This document shows positions 57,132 through 64,000 of a stretch of 64,000 nt of DNA, piece after piece (within the stretch, counting starts at the first letter, position 1; each line of letters begins with the position of its first letter). Source of the DNA: Cupriavidus sp. D384 (GTDB lineage Bacteria; Pseudomonadota; Gammaproteobacteria; Burkholderiales; Burkholderiaceae); contig NZ_BBQI01000017.1 in the NCBI RefSeq assembly GCF_001652915.1, positions 144,013 through 208,012 on the forward strand. The letters run 5' to 3'. Both the position numbers and the translations under genes were made by a program. Below the pieces are notes generated by a model that was not told the origin of the DNA, ran no database searches, and saw nothing but the letters and a program-made list of their open reading frames with translations.

Positions 57132-57839
57132 ATGAACGACAAGCTGAATACTTACGGATTCGGCAATAGTGCTGCGGGCGTCACCGACGTTGCCGTCCGC
57201 AACCGGGTCCTACGCAACACCTACTGGCTGCTGGCCATTTCGATGATCCCGACCGTGCTGGGCGCATGGATCGGCGTGGCCGCAGGATTCGCCGGCCTGG
57301 TCGCCGGCAGCCCCGGCATGTCGGCCATTCTGTTCCTGGCCGTCGCGTTCGGTTTCATGTTCGCGATCGAGAAGACCAAGAACAGCAGCATGGGCGTGGT
57401 ACTGCTGCTGGCCTTCACGTTCTTCATGGGCCTGATGCTGGCGCGCATCCTGAGCCTGACGCTGTCGTACTCGAACGGCCCGGCGCTGATCATGTACGCG
57501 TTCGGCGGCACCGCGGCGGTATTTGGCGTAATGGCCTCGATCGCCACGGTCAGCAAGCGCGATTTCTCGGGCCTGGCCAAGTTCCTGTTCGTCGGCGTCG
57601 TCCTGCTGATCCTGGCCGGCATCGCCAACATCTGGCTGCAGATGCCGGCACTGATGATCACGCTGTCGGTGATCGCGATCGCGATCTTCTCGATCTTCAT
57701 CTTGATCGACGTGCAGCGCGTGGTGAACGGCGGCGAGACCAACTACATCACCGCCACGCTGGCAATCTACCTGGACGTGTACAACGTCTTCGTGAACCTG
57801 CTGGCACTGCTGGGTATCTTCGGCGGCAACCGCGACTGA
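57132..57839 (+). CDS. Bax inhibitor-1 (UPF0005/YccA) family membrane protein
   Basis: 235-aa protein with seven membrane spans, the BI-1 family layout. Start MNDKLNTYGFGNSAAG behind AGGAG at 6 nt. Conserved features: RNTYWLLAISM, the SKRDFSGLAKFLF loop between spans 4 and 5, and C-terminal LAIYLDVYNVFVNLLALLGIFGG. E. coli YccA interacts with FtsH; here hflK and hflC are also in the window, but no direct link is shown. Followed by a strong terminator. Confidence 0.93.
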   Translation: MNDKLNTYGFGNSAAGVTDVAVRNRVLRNTYWLLAISMIPTVLGAWIGVAAGFAGLVAGSPGMSAILFLAVAFGFMFAIEKTKNSSMGVVLLLAFTFFMGLMLARILSLTLSYSNGPALIMYAFGGTAAVFGVMASIATVSKRDFSGLAKFLFVGVVLLILAGIANIWLQMPALMITLSVIAIAIFSIFILIDVQRVVNGGETNYITATLAIYLDVYNVFVNLLALLGIFGGNRD

Positions 57840-57856
57840 GTCGCCCCGTCGTCATG

Positions 57857-57887
57857 AAAATAGCCGCCCTCGGGCGGCTATTTTTTT
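57857..57887. terminator. Bidirectional intrinsic terminator
   Basis: TAGCCGCC / GGCGGCTA (8 bp, CTCG loop) extended by AAAA/TTTT pairs and ending in seven T, between the BI-1 gene and the convergent rlmD gene. Confidence 0.9.
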
Positions 57888-57921
57888 GCGCGCGGCCGGC
57901 CTCGGCCGCGCCCTTGCCTGG

Positions 57922-59391
57922 TCAATCGCGTTCGAATACGGCGATCGACTCCACGTGCGACGTATGCGGGAACATGTTCACCACACCCGCGCCAGCCAGC
58001 CGATAACCCGCCTCATGCACCAGCAGGCCAGCATCGCGCGCCAGCGTGGCCGGGCTGCACGACACATAGACGATCCGCTTCGGCAGCACGTCGCTGCCAG
58101 CCTGGTGCAGTTCGCCCAGCGCCTTGCAGACGGCCAGCGCGCCTTCGCGCGGCGGATCCACCAGCCAGCGGTCGAAACGGCCCAGCGCGGCGATATCCTC
58201 GGCGGTCACTTCGAACAGGTTGCGGCAGGCAAACGACGTCTTGTCGGCCAGCCCGTTGTATCCGGCGTTGGCCAGTGCACGCGTGGTCAGCGCTTCGCTG
58301 CCTTCGATGCCCATCACCGACGCGCCCTGCGTGGCCAGCGGCAGCGTGAAGTTGCCGATACCGCAGAACAGGTCGAGCAGCCGGTCGGCAGGCTGCGCGT
58401 CCAGCAGGCGCAGCGCGCGGCCGATCAGCACCCGGTTGATCTGGTGGTTGACCTGCGTGAAATCGGTGGGCTTGAACGGCATGCGAATGCCGAACTCGGG
58501 CAGCGTATAGGCCAGCTCCTGCTCGGCCGGATAGAACGGATAGACCGTATCCGGGCCTTTGGGCTGGAGCCAGAACTGCACCTGGTGCTTGTCCGCAAAG
58601 GCGCGCAGCAGGTCTTTGTCGGCATCGGTCAGCGGCTCCAGGATGCGCAGCACCAGCGCCGTGACCTCGGCGCCGACAGCCAGCTCGATCTGCGGCATGC
58701 GGTCCCGGATCGACAGCCCAGTCACCAGTTCGCGCAGCGGCACAAGCATCGCCGAAACGTTAGGCGGCAGGATCTCGCAGCGCGTCATGTCCGCCACGTA
58801 ACTGCTCTTGCGCTCATGGAATCCCACCAGCACCCCGCCCTTCTTGGCGACGTAGCGCACCGTCAGGCGTGCCCGGTAGCGGTAGCCCCAGTCCGGGCCG
58901 GCGATCGGGCGGAACACCACGTCCGGCTTCACTTTCGACAGGTGCCAGAGATTGTCTTCCAGCACACGCTGCTTGATAGCCAGCTGCGCGCGCGCGTCCA
59001 GGTGCTGCATCGAGCAGCCGCCACACACGCCAAAGTGCTGGCAACCGGGCTCCACGCGCATCACGGAAGCCTGCTTGACCTCCACCAGATGCGCCTGTTC
59101 GTAGCTGGGCTTGCGCCGGTAGCTCTTGTAGGAGACGGTTTCGCCGGGCAGCGCGCCCTCGACGAAAATGACCTTGCCGGGGGTGCCGTCCTCGTTGTTT
59201 TCCAGGCGGCCGACGCCACGCGCCTCCATGTCGAGGCTGTGAATGGTGACAACGGGATCGCTGGGGGTCGCGGATGCGGCGGGCGCGGCACCCGGCTTGC
59301 CCGTCATTTCGGGCTTGGAAGATTCGACGGCTTGAGACACCGGAGGGACCTGACGTATTGTTTTGCGAAAGCGCGATTGTAGTCCAGTCAT
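57922..59391 (-). CDS. rlmD: 23S rRNA (uracil-1939-C5) methyltransferase RlmD
   Basis: 489-aa SAM-dependent methyltransferase with an N-terminal TRAM domain ([14 protein letters not shown] ... [15 protein letters not shown]) and [4Fe-4S] ligands in [15 protein letters not shown]. The methyltransferase domain shows [22 protein letters not shown] and the catalytic CSPATLARD near the end. The start is uncertain: the ATG at 59391 begins a low-complexity leader of about 45 residues; the ATG at 59307 is an alternative, and neither has a ribosome site. Confidence 0.94.
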   Translation of the reverse strand: MTGLQSRFRKTIRQVPPVSQAVESSKPEMTGKPGAAPAASATPSDPVVTIHSLDMEARGVGRLENNEDGTPGKVIFVEGALPGETVSYKSYRRKPSYEQAHLVEVKQASVMRVEPGCQHFGVCGGCSMQHLDARAQLAIKQRVLEDNLWHLSKVKPDVVFRPIAGPDWGYRYRARLTVRYVAKKGGVLVGFHERKSSYVADMTRCEILPPNVSAMLVPLRELVTGLSIRDRMPQIELAVGAEVTALVLRILEPLTDADKDLLRAFADKHQVQFWLQPKGPDTVYPFYPAEQELAYTLPEFGIRMPFKPTDFTQVNHQINRVLIGRALRLLDAQPADRLLDLFCGIGNFTLPLATQGASVMGIEGSEALTTRALANAGYNGLADKTSFACRNLFEVTAEDIAALGRFDRWLVDPPREGALAVCKALGELHQAGSDVLPKRIVYVSCSPATLARDAGLLVHEAGYRLAGAGVVNMFPHTSHVESIAVFERD

Positions 59392-59431
59392 CGCGCCGTC
59401 ATGAAAGTCGCAGCGACGAAAAGAGGAAACG

Positions 59432-60286
59432 ATGGAACTGATTTCGTGGAACATCCAATGGGGACGCGGTGCCGACGGCAAGGTGGATCTTGCCCGTATT
59501 GTCTCCACGATCCGCGATATGACCGATCCCGATGTCATCTGCCTGCAGGAGGTCACACGCGGCTTTCCGGACATGGCGGGACAGCCGCAGCGCGACCAGG
59601 TTGCCGAACTGACCGCGCTGCTGCCCGGGTATCGCGTCATCTTTGCCCCGGGCCTGGACCGCACCCATGGCGACGGCACGCCGCGCCAGTTCGGCAATGT
59701 CATCGCCACGCGACTGCCGGTGCGCGAAATCTTCCGTCATGCACTGCCCTGGCCCGCCGATCCCGACGTGGCATCGATGCCGCGCGTGGCGCTGGAAGTT
59801 ACCGTGGAAGCCGGCGCCAGGCCATTGCGGGTCATTACCACGCACCTGGAGTTCTACTCGAAGCTGCAGCGGGCCGCGCAGGCCGACGCGCTGCGCCAGT
59901 GGCACCTGGAGGCGTGCGAGCACGCGCGGCGGCCCGGCAAGTCAGAAAAGAAGCCCGGCCCGTTTACACCCGAGCCGCGCCCGACCGAGGCCATTCTCTG
60001 CGGCGACTTCAACAGCAAGCCCGATGACGTGGCGTACAAGCGCGTGATCGAGCCCTATACCGATGCCACCGTGAACTGGAAAGATGCCTGGTGCCACATG
60101 CATCCGGGTCAGGCGCATGCGCCGACCTGCGCGCTCTACGACAAGGCGCAGTGGCCGGAGCCACCGTTTGCCTGCGATTTCATGTTTGTGACGGAAGACC
60201 TGCTGGGCAACGTGACGCGTTGCGAGGTCAATGGCAAGACAGATGCTTCGGACCACCAGCCGATCCACCTGAGCCTGGATCGCTGA
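59432..60286 (+). CDS. Endonuclease/exonuclease/phosphatase (EEP) family protein
   Basis: 284-aa metal-dependent phosphoesterase of the EEP superfamily (DNase I-like fold). Diagnostic residues: SWNIQWG at the start, CLQEV (metal Glu), [18 protein letters not shown] (metal Asp/Asn) and the terminal SDHQPI His. Residues 160-185 form a polar insertion. A good AGAGGA site precedes the ATG. No signal peptide is evident. Substrate (DNA, lipid or small phosphoester) cannot be told. Confidence 0.9.
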   Translation: MELISWNIQWGRGADGKVDLARIVSTIRDMTDPDVICLQEVTRGFPDMAGQPQRDQVAELTALLPGYRVIFAPGLDRTHGDGTPRQFGNVIATRLPVREIFRHALPWPADPDVASMPRVALEVTVEAGARPLRVITTHLEFYSKLQRAAQADALRQWHLEACEHARRPGKSEKKPGPFTPEPRPTEAILCGDFNSKPDDVAYKRVIEPYTDATVNWKDAWCHMHPGQAHAPTCALYDKAQWPEPPFACDFMFVTEDLLGNVTRCEVNGKTDASDHQPIHLSLDR

Positions 60287-60329
60287 CGGCCGCCGACGGC
60301 CGGCGCCCGCCAGTGGCCGCGCGGAGCCG

Positions 60330-61166
60330 TCAGTCGTCTTCCTCGGCCTCGGGCGACATCGGCTGCAGCTTGAACGCGCGCAGATACTCCATCCACTGCG
60401 CGCCCGGCAGCTCGGCCAGCGATTCCTGGATCAGCGCTACTTCCATGTCGAACTCGCGCGGCGTCAGGCCACCGCGCATCAGCTGGAACCGGCAGTACAT
60501 CAGGTACGTGTTGACGACGTCGGTCTCGCAATAGTCGCGGATCTCGTTCAGCTTGCCCTGCTGGAATGCCTGCCAGACCATGCTGCCGTCCATGCCCATC
60601 TTCCCCGGAAAGCCGCACAGCTTGGCCAGGTCATCAAGCGGCGCGCTGGCGCGCGGCTGGTACATCGCCAGCAGGTCCATCAGGTCGAGGTGCCGCATGT
60701 GATAGCGGCTGATGTAGTTGTTCCACTTGAAGTCACGGCTGTCGTCGTCGCGGCCCTCGCCCATTTCCCAGTAGCGTGGCGCCGCCACACCATGGACCAG
60801 GCCACGATAGTGCAGCACCGGCAGGTCGAACCCGCCACCGTTCCACGACACCAGCTGCGGGCTGTAGCGCGCAATCAGTTCGTAGAATTTCTGGATCAGG
60901 GTGGCTTCACCATCCTCGAGCGTGCCCAGCGATCCGACGTGGAATACCGCCGAACCATCGCGCTGGGTACGACGCAGCACGCACGAAATGGCGGCCACGC
61001 GCTGCAGATAGTGCGGCAGGAAATCGGAGCCGGACTTCTCCCGGCGGGCTGCAAACGCATGCTCGGCGACTTCGGCGTCGCTCATCGATGCGGGATGGTC
61101 ATGCAAACGGCGCAGGCCGTCGACATCGGGAATCGTCTCGATGTCGAATACCAGCACAGGGGTCAT
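60330..61166 (-). CDS. Predicted 3'-5' exonuclease, DNA-polymerase-B-like DEDD family
   Basis: 278-aa exonuclease-like protein. The DEDDy motifs are visible: VFDIETIPD (ExoI) at residues 6-14, [12 protein letters not shown] (ExoII) near 107 and [13 protein letters not shown] (ExoIII) near 215. It matches the stand-alone polB-type exonuclease domain found in many proteobacteria. The start overlaps the rpoS stop by four bases (ATGA), so it is cotranslated with rpoS, pointing to expression in stationary phase or stress. Confidence 0.9.
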   Translation of the reverse strand: MTPVLVFDIETIPDVDGLRRLHDHPASMSDAEVAEHAFAARREKSGSDFLPHYLQRVAAISCVLRRTQRDGSAVFHVGSLGTLEDGEATLIQKFYELIARYSPQLVSWNGGGFDLPVLHYRGLVHGVAAPRYWEMGEGRDDDSRDFKWNNYISRYHMRHLDLMDLLAMYQPRASAPLDDLAKLCGFPGKMGMDGSMVWQAFQQGKLNEIRDYCETDVVNTYLMYCRFQLMRGGLTPREFDMEVALIQESLAELPGAQWMEYLRAFKLQPMSPEAEEDD

Positions 61167-62365
61167 AAAACGGCGTCCTTGCGTACACCTTGCGAAGCGA
61201 AATGCCGTTTGAGCTTGACCAGCGCTTCCTGCTGGATCTGGCGCACGCGTTCGCGGGTCAGACCCATTTCCTCGGCCAGCTCCTCGAGCGTGGCCGGCTC
61301 GATGTGGTTGAGCCCGAAACGGCGCTCCACCACATAGCGATGCTTCTCCGACAGGCGTGCCAGCCAGAGCTTCATCAGGTTTTCCAGCTCGCGGTGGGCC
61401 ACTTCCTGATCGGGCGCGGCGTTATGTTCGTCGGACAGGAAATCGAGCAGGCTCGAACCCGGGTCAAGATCGAACGGCGTATCCAGCGAGGTGGTATGTT
61501 CATTGAGTGCCAGCACGTCCTGCACCTCGTCCGGCGTCTTGCCGAGCAGGTGGGCGATGTCCTCGAGGCTGGCGTCGCGGCCGTCGGTGCCACCTTTTTC
61601 AAGATGACGCTTGGCACGCAGGACCTGGTTGAGTTCGCGAATCACGTGCACCGGCAACCGCACGGTGCGGGCCTGGTTCATGATCGCGCGCTCGATGCTC
61701 TGGCGGATCCACCAGGTGGCATATGTCGAAAAGCGGAATCCGCGCGAGGGATCGAATTTCTCGATCGCGTGCATCAGGCCGAGATTGCCTTCCTCGATCA
61801 GGTCAAGGAGCGGCACGCCGCGATTCAGGTAGCCCTTGGCAATACTCACCACGAGACGCAGGTTGCGCTCGATCATGACCTGCCGGGCAGAGAAATCGCC
61901 GCCCTTTGCCAGCGTGGAGAAATGCAGTTCCTCCGGGGCCGAGAGCAGCGGCTTGATACTGATGCGATTGAGATAGTGCTGGACCGTGTCGGCAGCCAGT
62001 TCCGTATGCAGGACGGTGCGGAAGTCGTCGGGCTCCGGCGCAGCTTCGGTGCTGCTCTCTTCCTCTTCGTCTTCGGACTCCTCGTCCTCGTCGTCAGAAT
62101 CGTCGGCGCTCAGGTCGGCGTTACGCTCGGTATTGCGTTCGGTGTTGCGTTCAGTGTTCCGGTCGCCATTGCGCAGGCTGCCGCGCGACACCGGCGCGAT
62201 GGGCTCGTCGGCCACCGGCACCATGTCGGACGCGGGTTCGACCTCGAAGACTTCGGCGTCGCCCGCGTCAGCGGCTCGGGTTGCCACACCAGCCTTTCCT
62301 TCCGGCTGCTTGGGACGACGGGTCCTGCTGACAACTCCGGATGAAACAGTTTTCTGGCGTGGCAT
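61163..62365 (-). CDS. rpoS: RNA polymerase sigma factor RpoS
   Basis: 400-aa stationary-phase/general-stress sigma factor. Region 1.2 begins near [16 protein letters not shown]; region 2 is [18 protein letters not shown] ... [23 protein letters not shown] and [15 protein letters not shown]; region 4 ends [20 protein letters not shown]. The first 115 residues are an unusually long tail with three RNTE repeats (69-80) and an acidic run (88-107), making it longer than the about 330-aa enteric form. nlpD lies just upstream, the standard order. Confidence 0.97.
   Translation of the reverse strand: MPRQKTVSSGVVSRTRRPKQPEGKAGVATRAADAGDAEVFEVEPASDMVPVADEPIAPVSRGSLRNGDRNTERNTERNTERNADLSADDSDDEDEESEDEEEESSTEAAPEPDDFRTVLHTELAADTVQHYLNRISIKPLLSAPEELHFSTLAKGGDFSARQVMIERNLRLVVSIAKGYLNRGVPLLDLIEEGNLGLMHAIEKFDPSRGFRFSTYATWWIRQSIERAIMNQARTVRLPVHVIRELNQVLRAKRHLEKGGTDGRDASLEDIAHLLGKTPDEVQDVLALNEHTTSLDTPFDLDPGSSLLDFLSDEHNAAPDQEVAHRELENLMKLWLARLSEKHRYVVERRFGLNHIEPATLEELAEEMGLTRERVRQIQQEALVKLKRHFASQGVRKDAVL
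62114..62161 (-). repeat. 12-bp tandem repeat in the rpoS 5' coding region
   Basis: Three perfect amino-acid units RNTE plus a fourth variant RNAD, each encoded by 12 bases (minus-strand unit CGCAACACC/TGAA-like). Being a multiple of three, copy changes would keep the frame. Confidence 0.8.
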
Positions 62366-62371
62366 GAAACC

Positions 62372-63253
62372 TCACTGTGGCGGTAGATACCGCATCGGAT
62401 CGACCGGTTTTCCGTTCTTGCGAACCTCGAAGTGCAGCTTGACCCTGTCAGTATCACTGTTACCCATTTCGGCAATCTTCTGGCCCTTGCGAACCGTTGA
62501 CTGCTCTGCCACCAGCACCTTGTCGTTATGACCGTAGGCGGTGAGATACGTGTCGTTGTGTTTGATGATGACAAGATTCCCGTAGCCGCGCAAGGGGCCT
62601 ACGTGAATCACCCTACCCTCGTCGGCAGCCAGCACCGGATCGCCTTTCTTACCAGCAATATCGATACCCTTGTTGCCTTTGTCGTCAAATTTACCGATCA
62701 ATTGCCCGCTCGCGGGCCAAGCCAGGCGAATGTCGCCTGCCGGGGCCGACGCGCCACCTGCCGCGCTGGCGGCTGCGGCTGCCGCCGGCGCTGTGGCCGC
62801 GGGGGCCGCCGCCGGGGCGGAAGATGCGCTCATTGGCGTGCCCACCGGGCGCGCGGCGTCGATCGGCTGCGATTGCACCGCTCCCGGCGCCACCGGCACG
62901 GTGGCCACGCCCGGCGCGGCGTTCACGTCGGCGCTCGGCGGCATCACGCGCAGCAGCTGCCCCACTTCGATCTGGTTCGCGTTGGCCATGTTGTTCCAGG
63001 CCGCCACGTCGCGATACGACTGGCCATTTTCCAGCGCGATACGGTAAAGGGTATCGCCACGCTTGACCCGATAGTATCCGGGAGGTGCCGGTTCCAGCGG
63101 CGCGGCCGCCTGGGTGGTGCCGCCGGAAGTCCGGTCCACCACGGGGGCCGGCATCGGCGAACTGGCGCAGGCGGCCAGTACCGCCGCGCAGGCCAGGATG
63201 CTCAGATGTTGTCCGACTCGTGTGAAATTCTTCTGATTCACGATGTTGTGCAT
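62372..63253 (-). CDS. nlpD: NlpD-type murein hydrolase activator lipoprotein
   Basis: 293-aa outer-membrane lipoprotein. Lipobox AVLAACASS gives Cys near residue 29; LysM domain YYRVKRGDTLYRIALENGQSYRDVAAWNN (60-105); Ala/Pro-rich linker; C-terminal LytM/M23 domain (LAWPASGQLIGKFDD ... VRKGQKIAEMG ... KLHFEVRKNG). The zinc ligands of active M23 peptidases are degenerate (KGIDIA where HxGxD would be), so it should activate amidases such as AmiC rather than cut murein. It ends 6 nt before the rpoS start. Confidence 0.96.
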   Translation of the reverse strand: MHNIVNQKNFTRVGQHLSILACAAVLAACASSPMPAPVVDRTSGGTTQAAAPLEPAPPGYYRVKRGDTLYRIALENGQSYRDVAAWNNMANANQIEVGQLLRVMPPSADVNAAPGVATVPVAPGAVQSQPIDAARPVGTPMSASSAPAAAPAATAPAAAAAASAAGGASAPAGDIRLAWPASGQLIGKFDDKGNKGIDIAGKKGDPVLAADEGRVIHVGPLRGYGNLVIIKHNDTYLTAYGHNDKVLVAEQSTVRKGQKIAEMGNSDTDRVKLHFEVRKNGKPVDPMRYLPPQ

Positions 63254-63261
63254 AGTTCGAC

Positions 63262-64000
63262 TCAGATGGTGCCCGATTTTAAAGGCACAAAGAAAACGGC
63301 TTCAAGCGCGGTCCTGTGAAATCGATGCCGATTGAGGCGCTCGATCAGCAGCAGCTGCTGCGTCACCGTCTGACCCGGCGCGCCGTTGCCAGGTGTCACC
63401 ACCGGCGCAATCAGACGTCCGCCAATGGCCAGTTGTTCCAGCAGGGCCTGCGGCACCTCCATGCCGGCGGCGGCAAGGATGATCGACGAGAACGGCGCGG
63501 CCTGCGGCAGGCCGAGCATGCCATCGCCGTAATGCAGGCGGATGTTCGGCACGCGCAGGGGCCGCAGGTTGGCCTTGGCTTGTTCGTGTAGCGGACGAAT
63601 ACGCTCGATAGAGAACACTTCCTGCGCGCACAGGCTCAGCACGGCGGCCTGGTAGCCGCAACCGGTGCCGATTTCCAGCACGCGCGCCAGCGGCTGGTCG
63701 GGGGTCAGGCCCTCGCGCAGCAGTTCGATCATGCGGGACACGACCGAAGGCTTGGAAATGGTCTGCTGGTGCCCGATCGGCAGCGCCGCGTCTTCATAGG
63801 CCTGCGAGGCCAGCCCCGGCTCCATGAACAAATGGCGCGGCACCGTGGCGATGGCACCCAGCACGCGTTCGTCGCGGATGCCGCCGGCGCGCAGGCGCGC
63901 GGCCAGCGCGGTGCGGGCCCGATCCGACGCCATGCCGCCGCCGCCAGCCGTGGCCGCCGACGCGCGCGCCTCCACGGCACTGCCCGGCGGGGGCGGTGCG
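63262..64000 (-). CDS. pcm: Protein-L-isoaspartate O-methyltransferase, 5' end possibly beyond the window
   Basis: SAM-dependent repair enzyme for isoaspartyl residues. Core shows HRLF-type [50 protein letters not shown] (SAM loop) and [10 protein letters not shown]. The core begins near the ATG at 63933 ([14 protein letters not shown], 223 aa), but the frame stays open to the right edge as an Ala/Pro-rich leader, which homologues in this lineage often have, so the true start may lie outside. It precedes nlpD by 8 nt. Confidence 0.93.
   Translation of the reverse strand, partial: APPPPGSAVEARASAATAGGGGMASDRARTALAARLRAGGIRDERVLGAIATVPRHLFMEPGLASQAYEDAALPIGHQQTISKPSVVSRMIELLREGLTPDQPLARVLEIGTGCGYQAAVLSLCAQEVFSIERIRPLHEQAKANLRPLRVPNIRLHYGDGMLGLPQAAPFSSIILAAAGMEVPQALLEQLAIGGRLIAPVVTPGNGAPGQTVTQQLLLIERLNRHRFHRTALEAVFFVPLKSGTI

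Overview
This window is chromosomal DNA of a GC-rich betaproteobacterium, most likely Burkholderiaceae of the Cupriavidus/Ralstonia lineage. The clues are the housekeeping order (hfq-hflX-hflK-hflC-hisZ-purA; rpoS-nlpD-pcm; glnA followed by the ntrB-type kinase; ndk-rlmN-pilF-rodZ-ispG-hisS-bamB-der), a HisZ partner of a short-form HisG, and codon use with strong G/C at third positions. No insertion sequence, prophage, integrase or CRISPR array was seen, so nearly everything is core genome. The accessory content is a nitrate-respiration island (about 15.0-31.4 kb).

Layout. 1-3.5 kb: nitrogen control (glnL partial, a DUF4124 protein, glnA with a sigma-54 promoter and two NtrC-like sites). 3.5-8.7 kb: rhodanese, then a leftward envelope-flavoured gene set (beta-propeller, polysaccharide-deacetylase-like protein, fatty-acid hydroxylase/sterol desaturase, EI24/CysZ membrane protein, CinA-type domain protein). 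8.9-15.0 kb: hrpA and argA diverge from a 23-bp gap that contains a palindromic -10 box; then yggX. 15.0-31.4 kb: narK1-narK2-narG-narH-narJ-narI, tightly followed by a beta-carbonic anhydrase, a DGC-domain zinc-type protein and a nitronate monooxygenase-like flavoprotein; a multi-span membrane protein faces this operon, and narX-narL lie beyond it. 31.4-39.7 kb: rpiA, tal, a class III-type sirtuin, rlmB, rnr, tRNA-Leu(CAG), an Rrf2 regulator with its probable target oxidoreductase, and a phosphoribosyltransferase. 39.8-56.8 kb: a long leftward run from ndk to purA covering RNA modification, pilus and cell-shape proteins, isoprenoid and histidyl-tRNA synthesis, outer-membrane assembly, ribosome GTPases, Hfq and the HflKC protease regulators. 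57-64 kb: a Bax-inhibitor-1 family protein, rlmD, an EEP-family hydrolase, a DEDD exonuclease, rpoS, nlpD and pcm (which runs off the right edge).

How the parts work together. NarK1/K2 bring nitrate in and export nitrite, NarGHI reduces nitrate at the inner face of the membrane with quinol electrons, NarJ matures NarG, and NarX-NarL senses nitrate. The carbonic anhydrase/DGC/nitronate monooxygenase genes behind narI look like an accessory module of the same transcript and are the best candidate in this window for an undescribed functional linkage. The strongest regulatory signals read directly from sequence are the glnA sigma-54/NtrC region, a 22-bp element repeated in front of the Rrf2 gene and its neighbour, the symmetrical hrpA/argA promoter, and a long inverted repeat in the hisZ-purA gap.

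All functional calls are from reading translated sequence and motifs; no database search was run.
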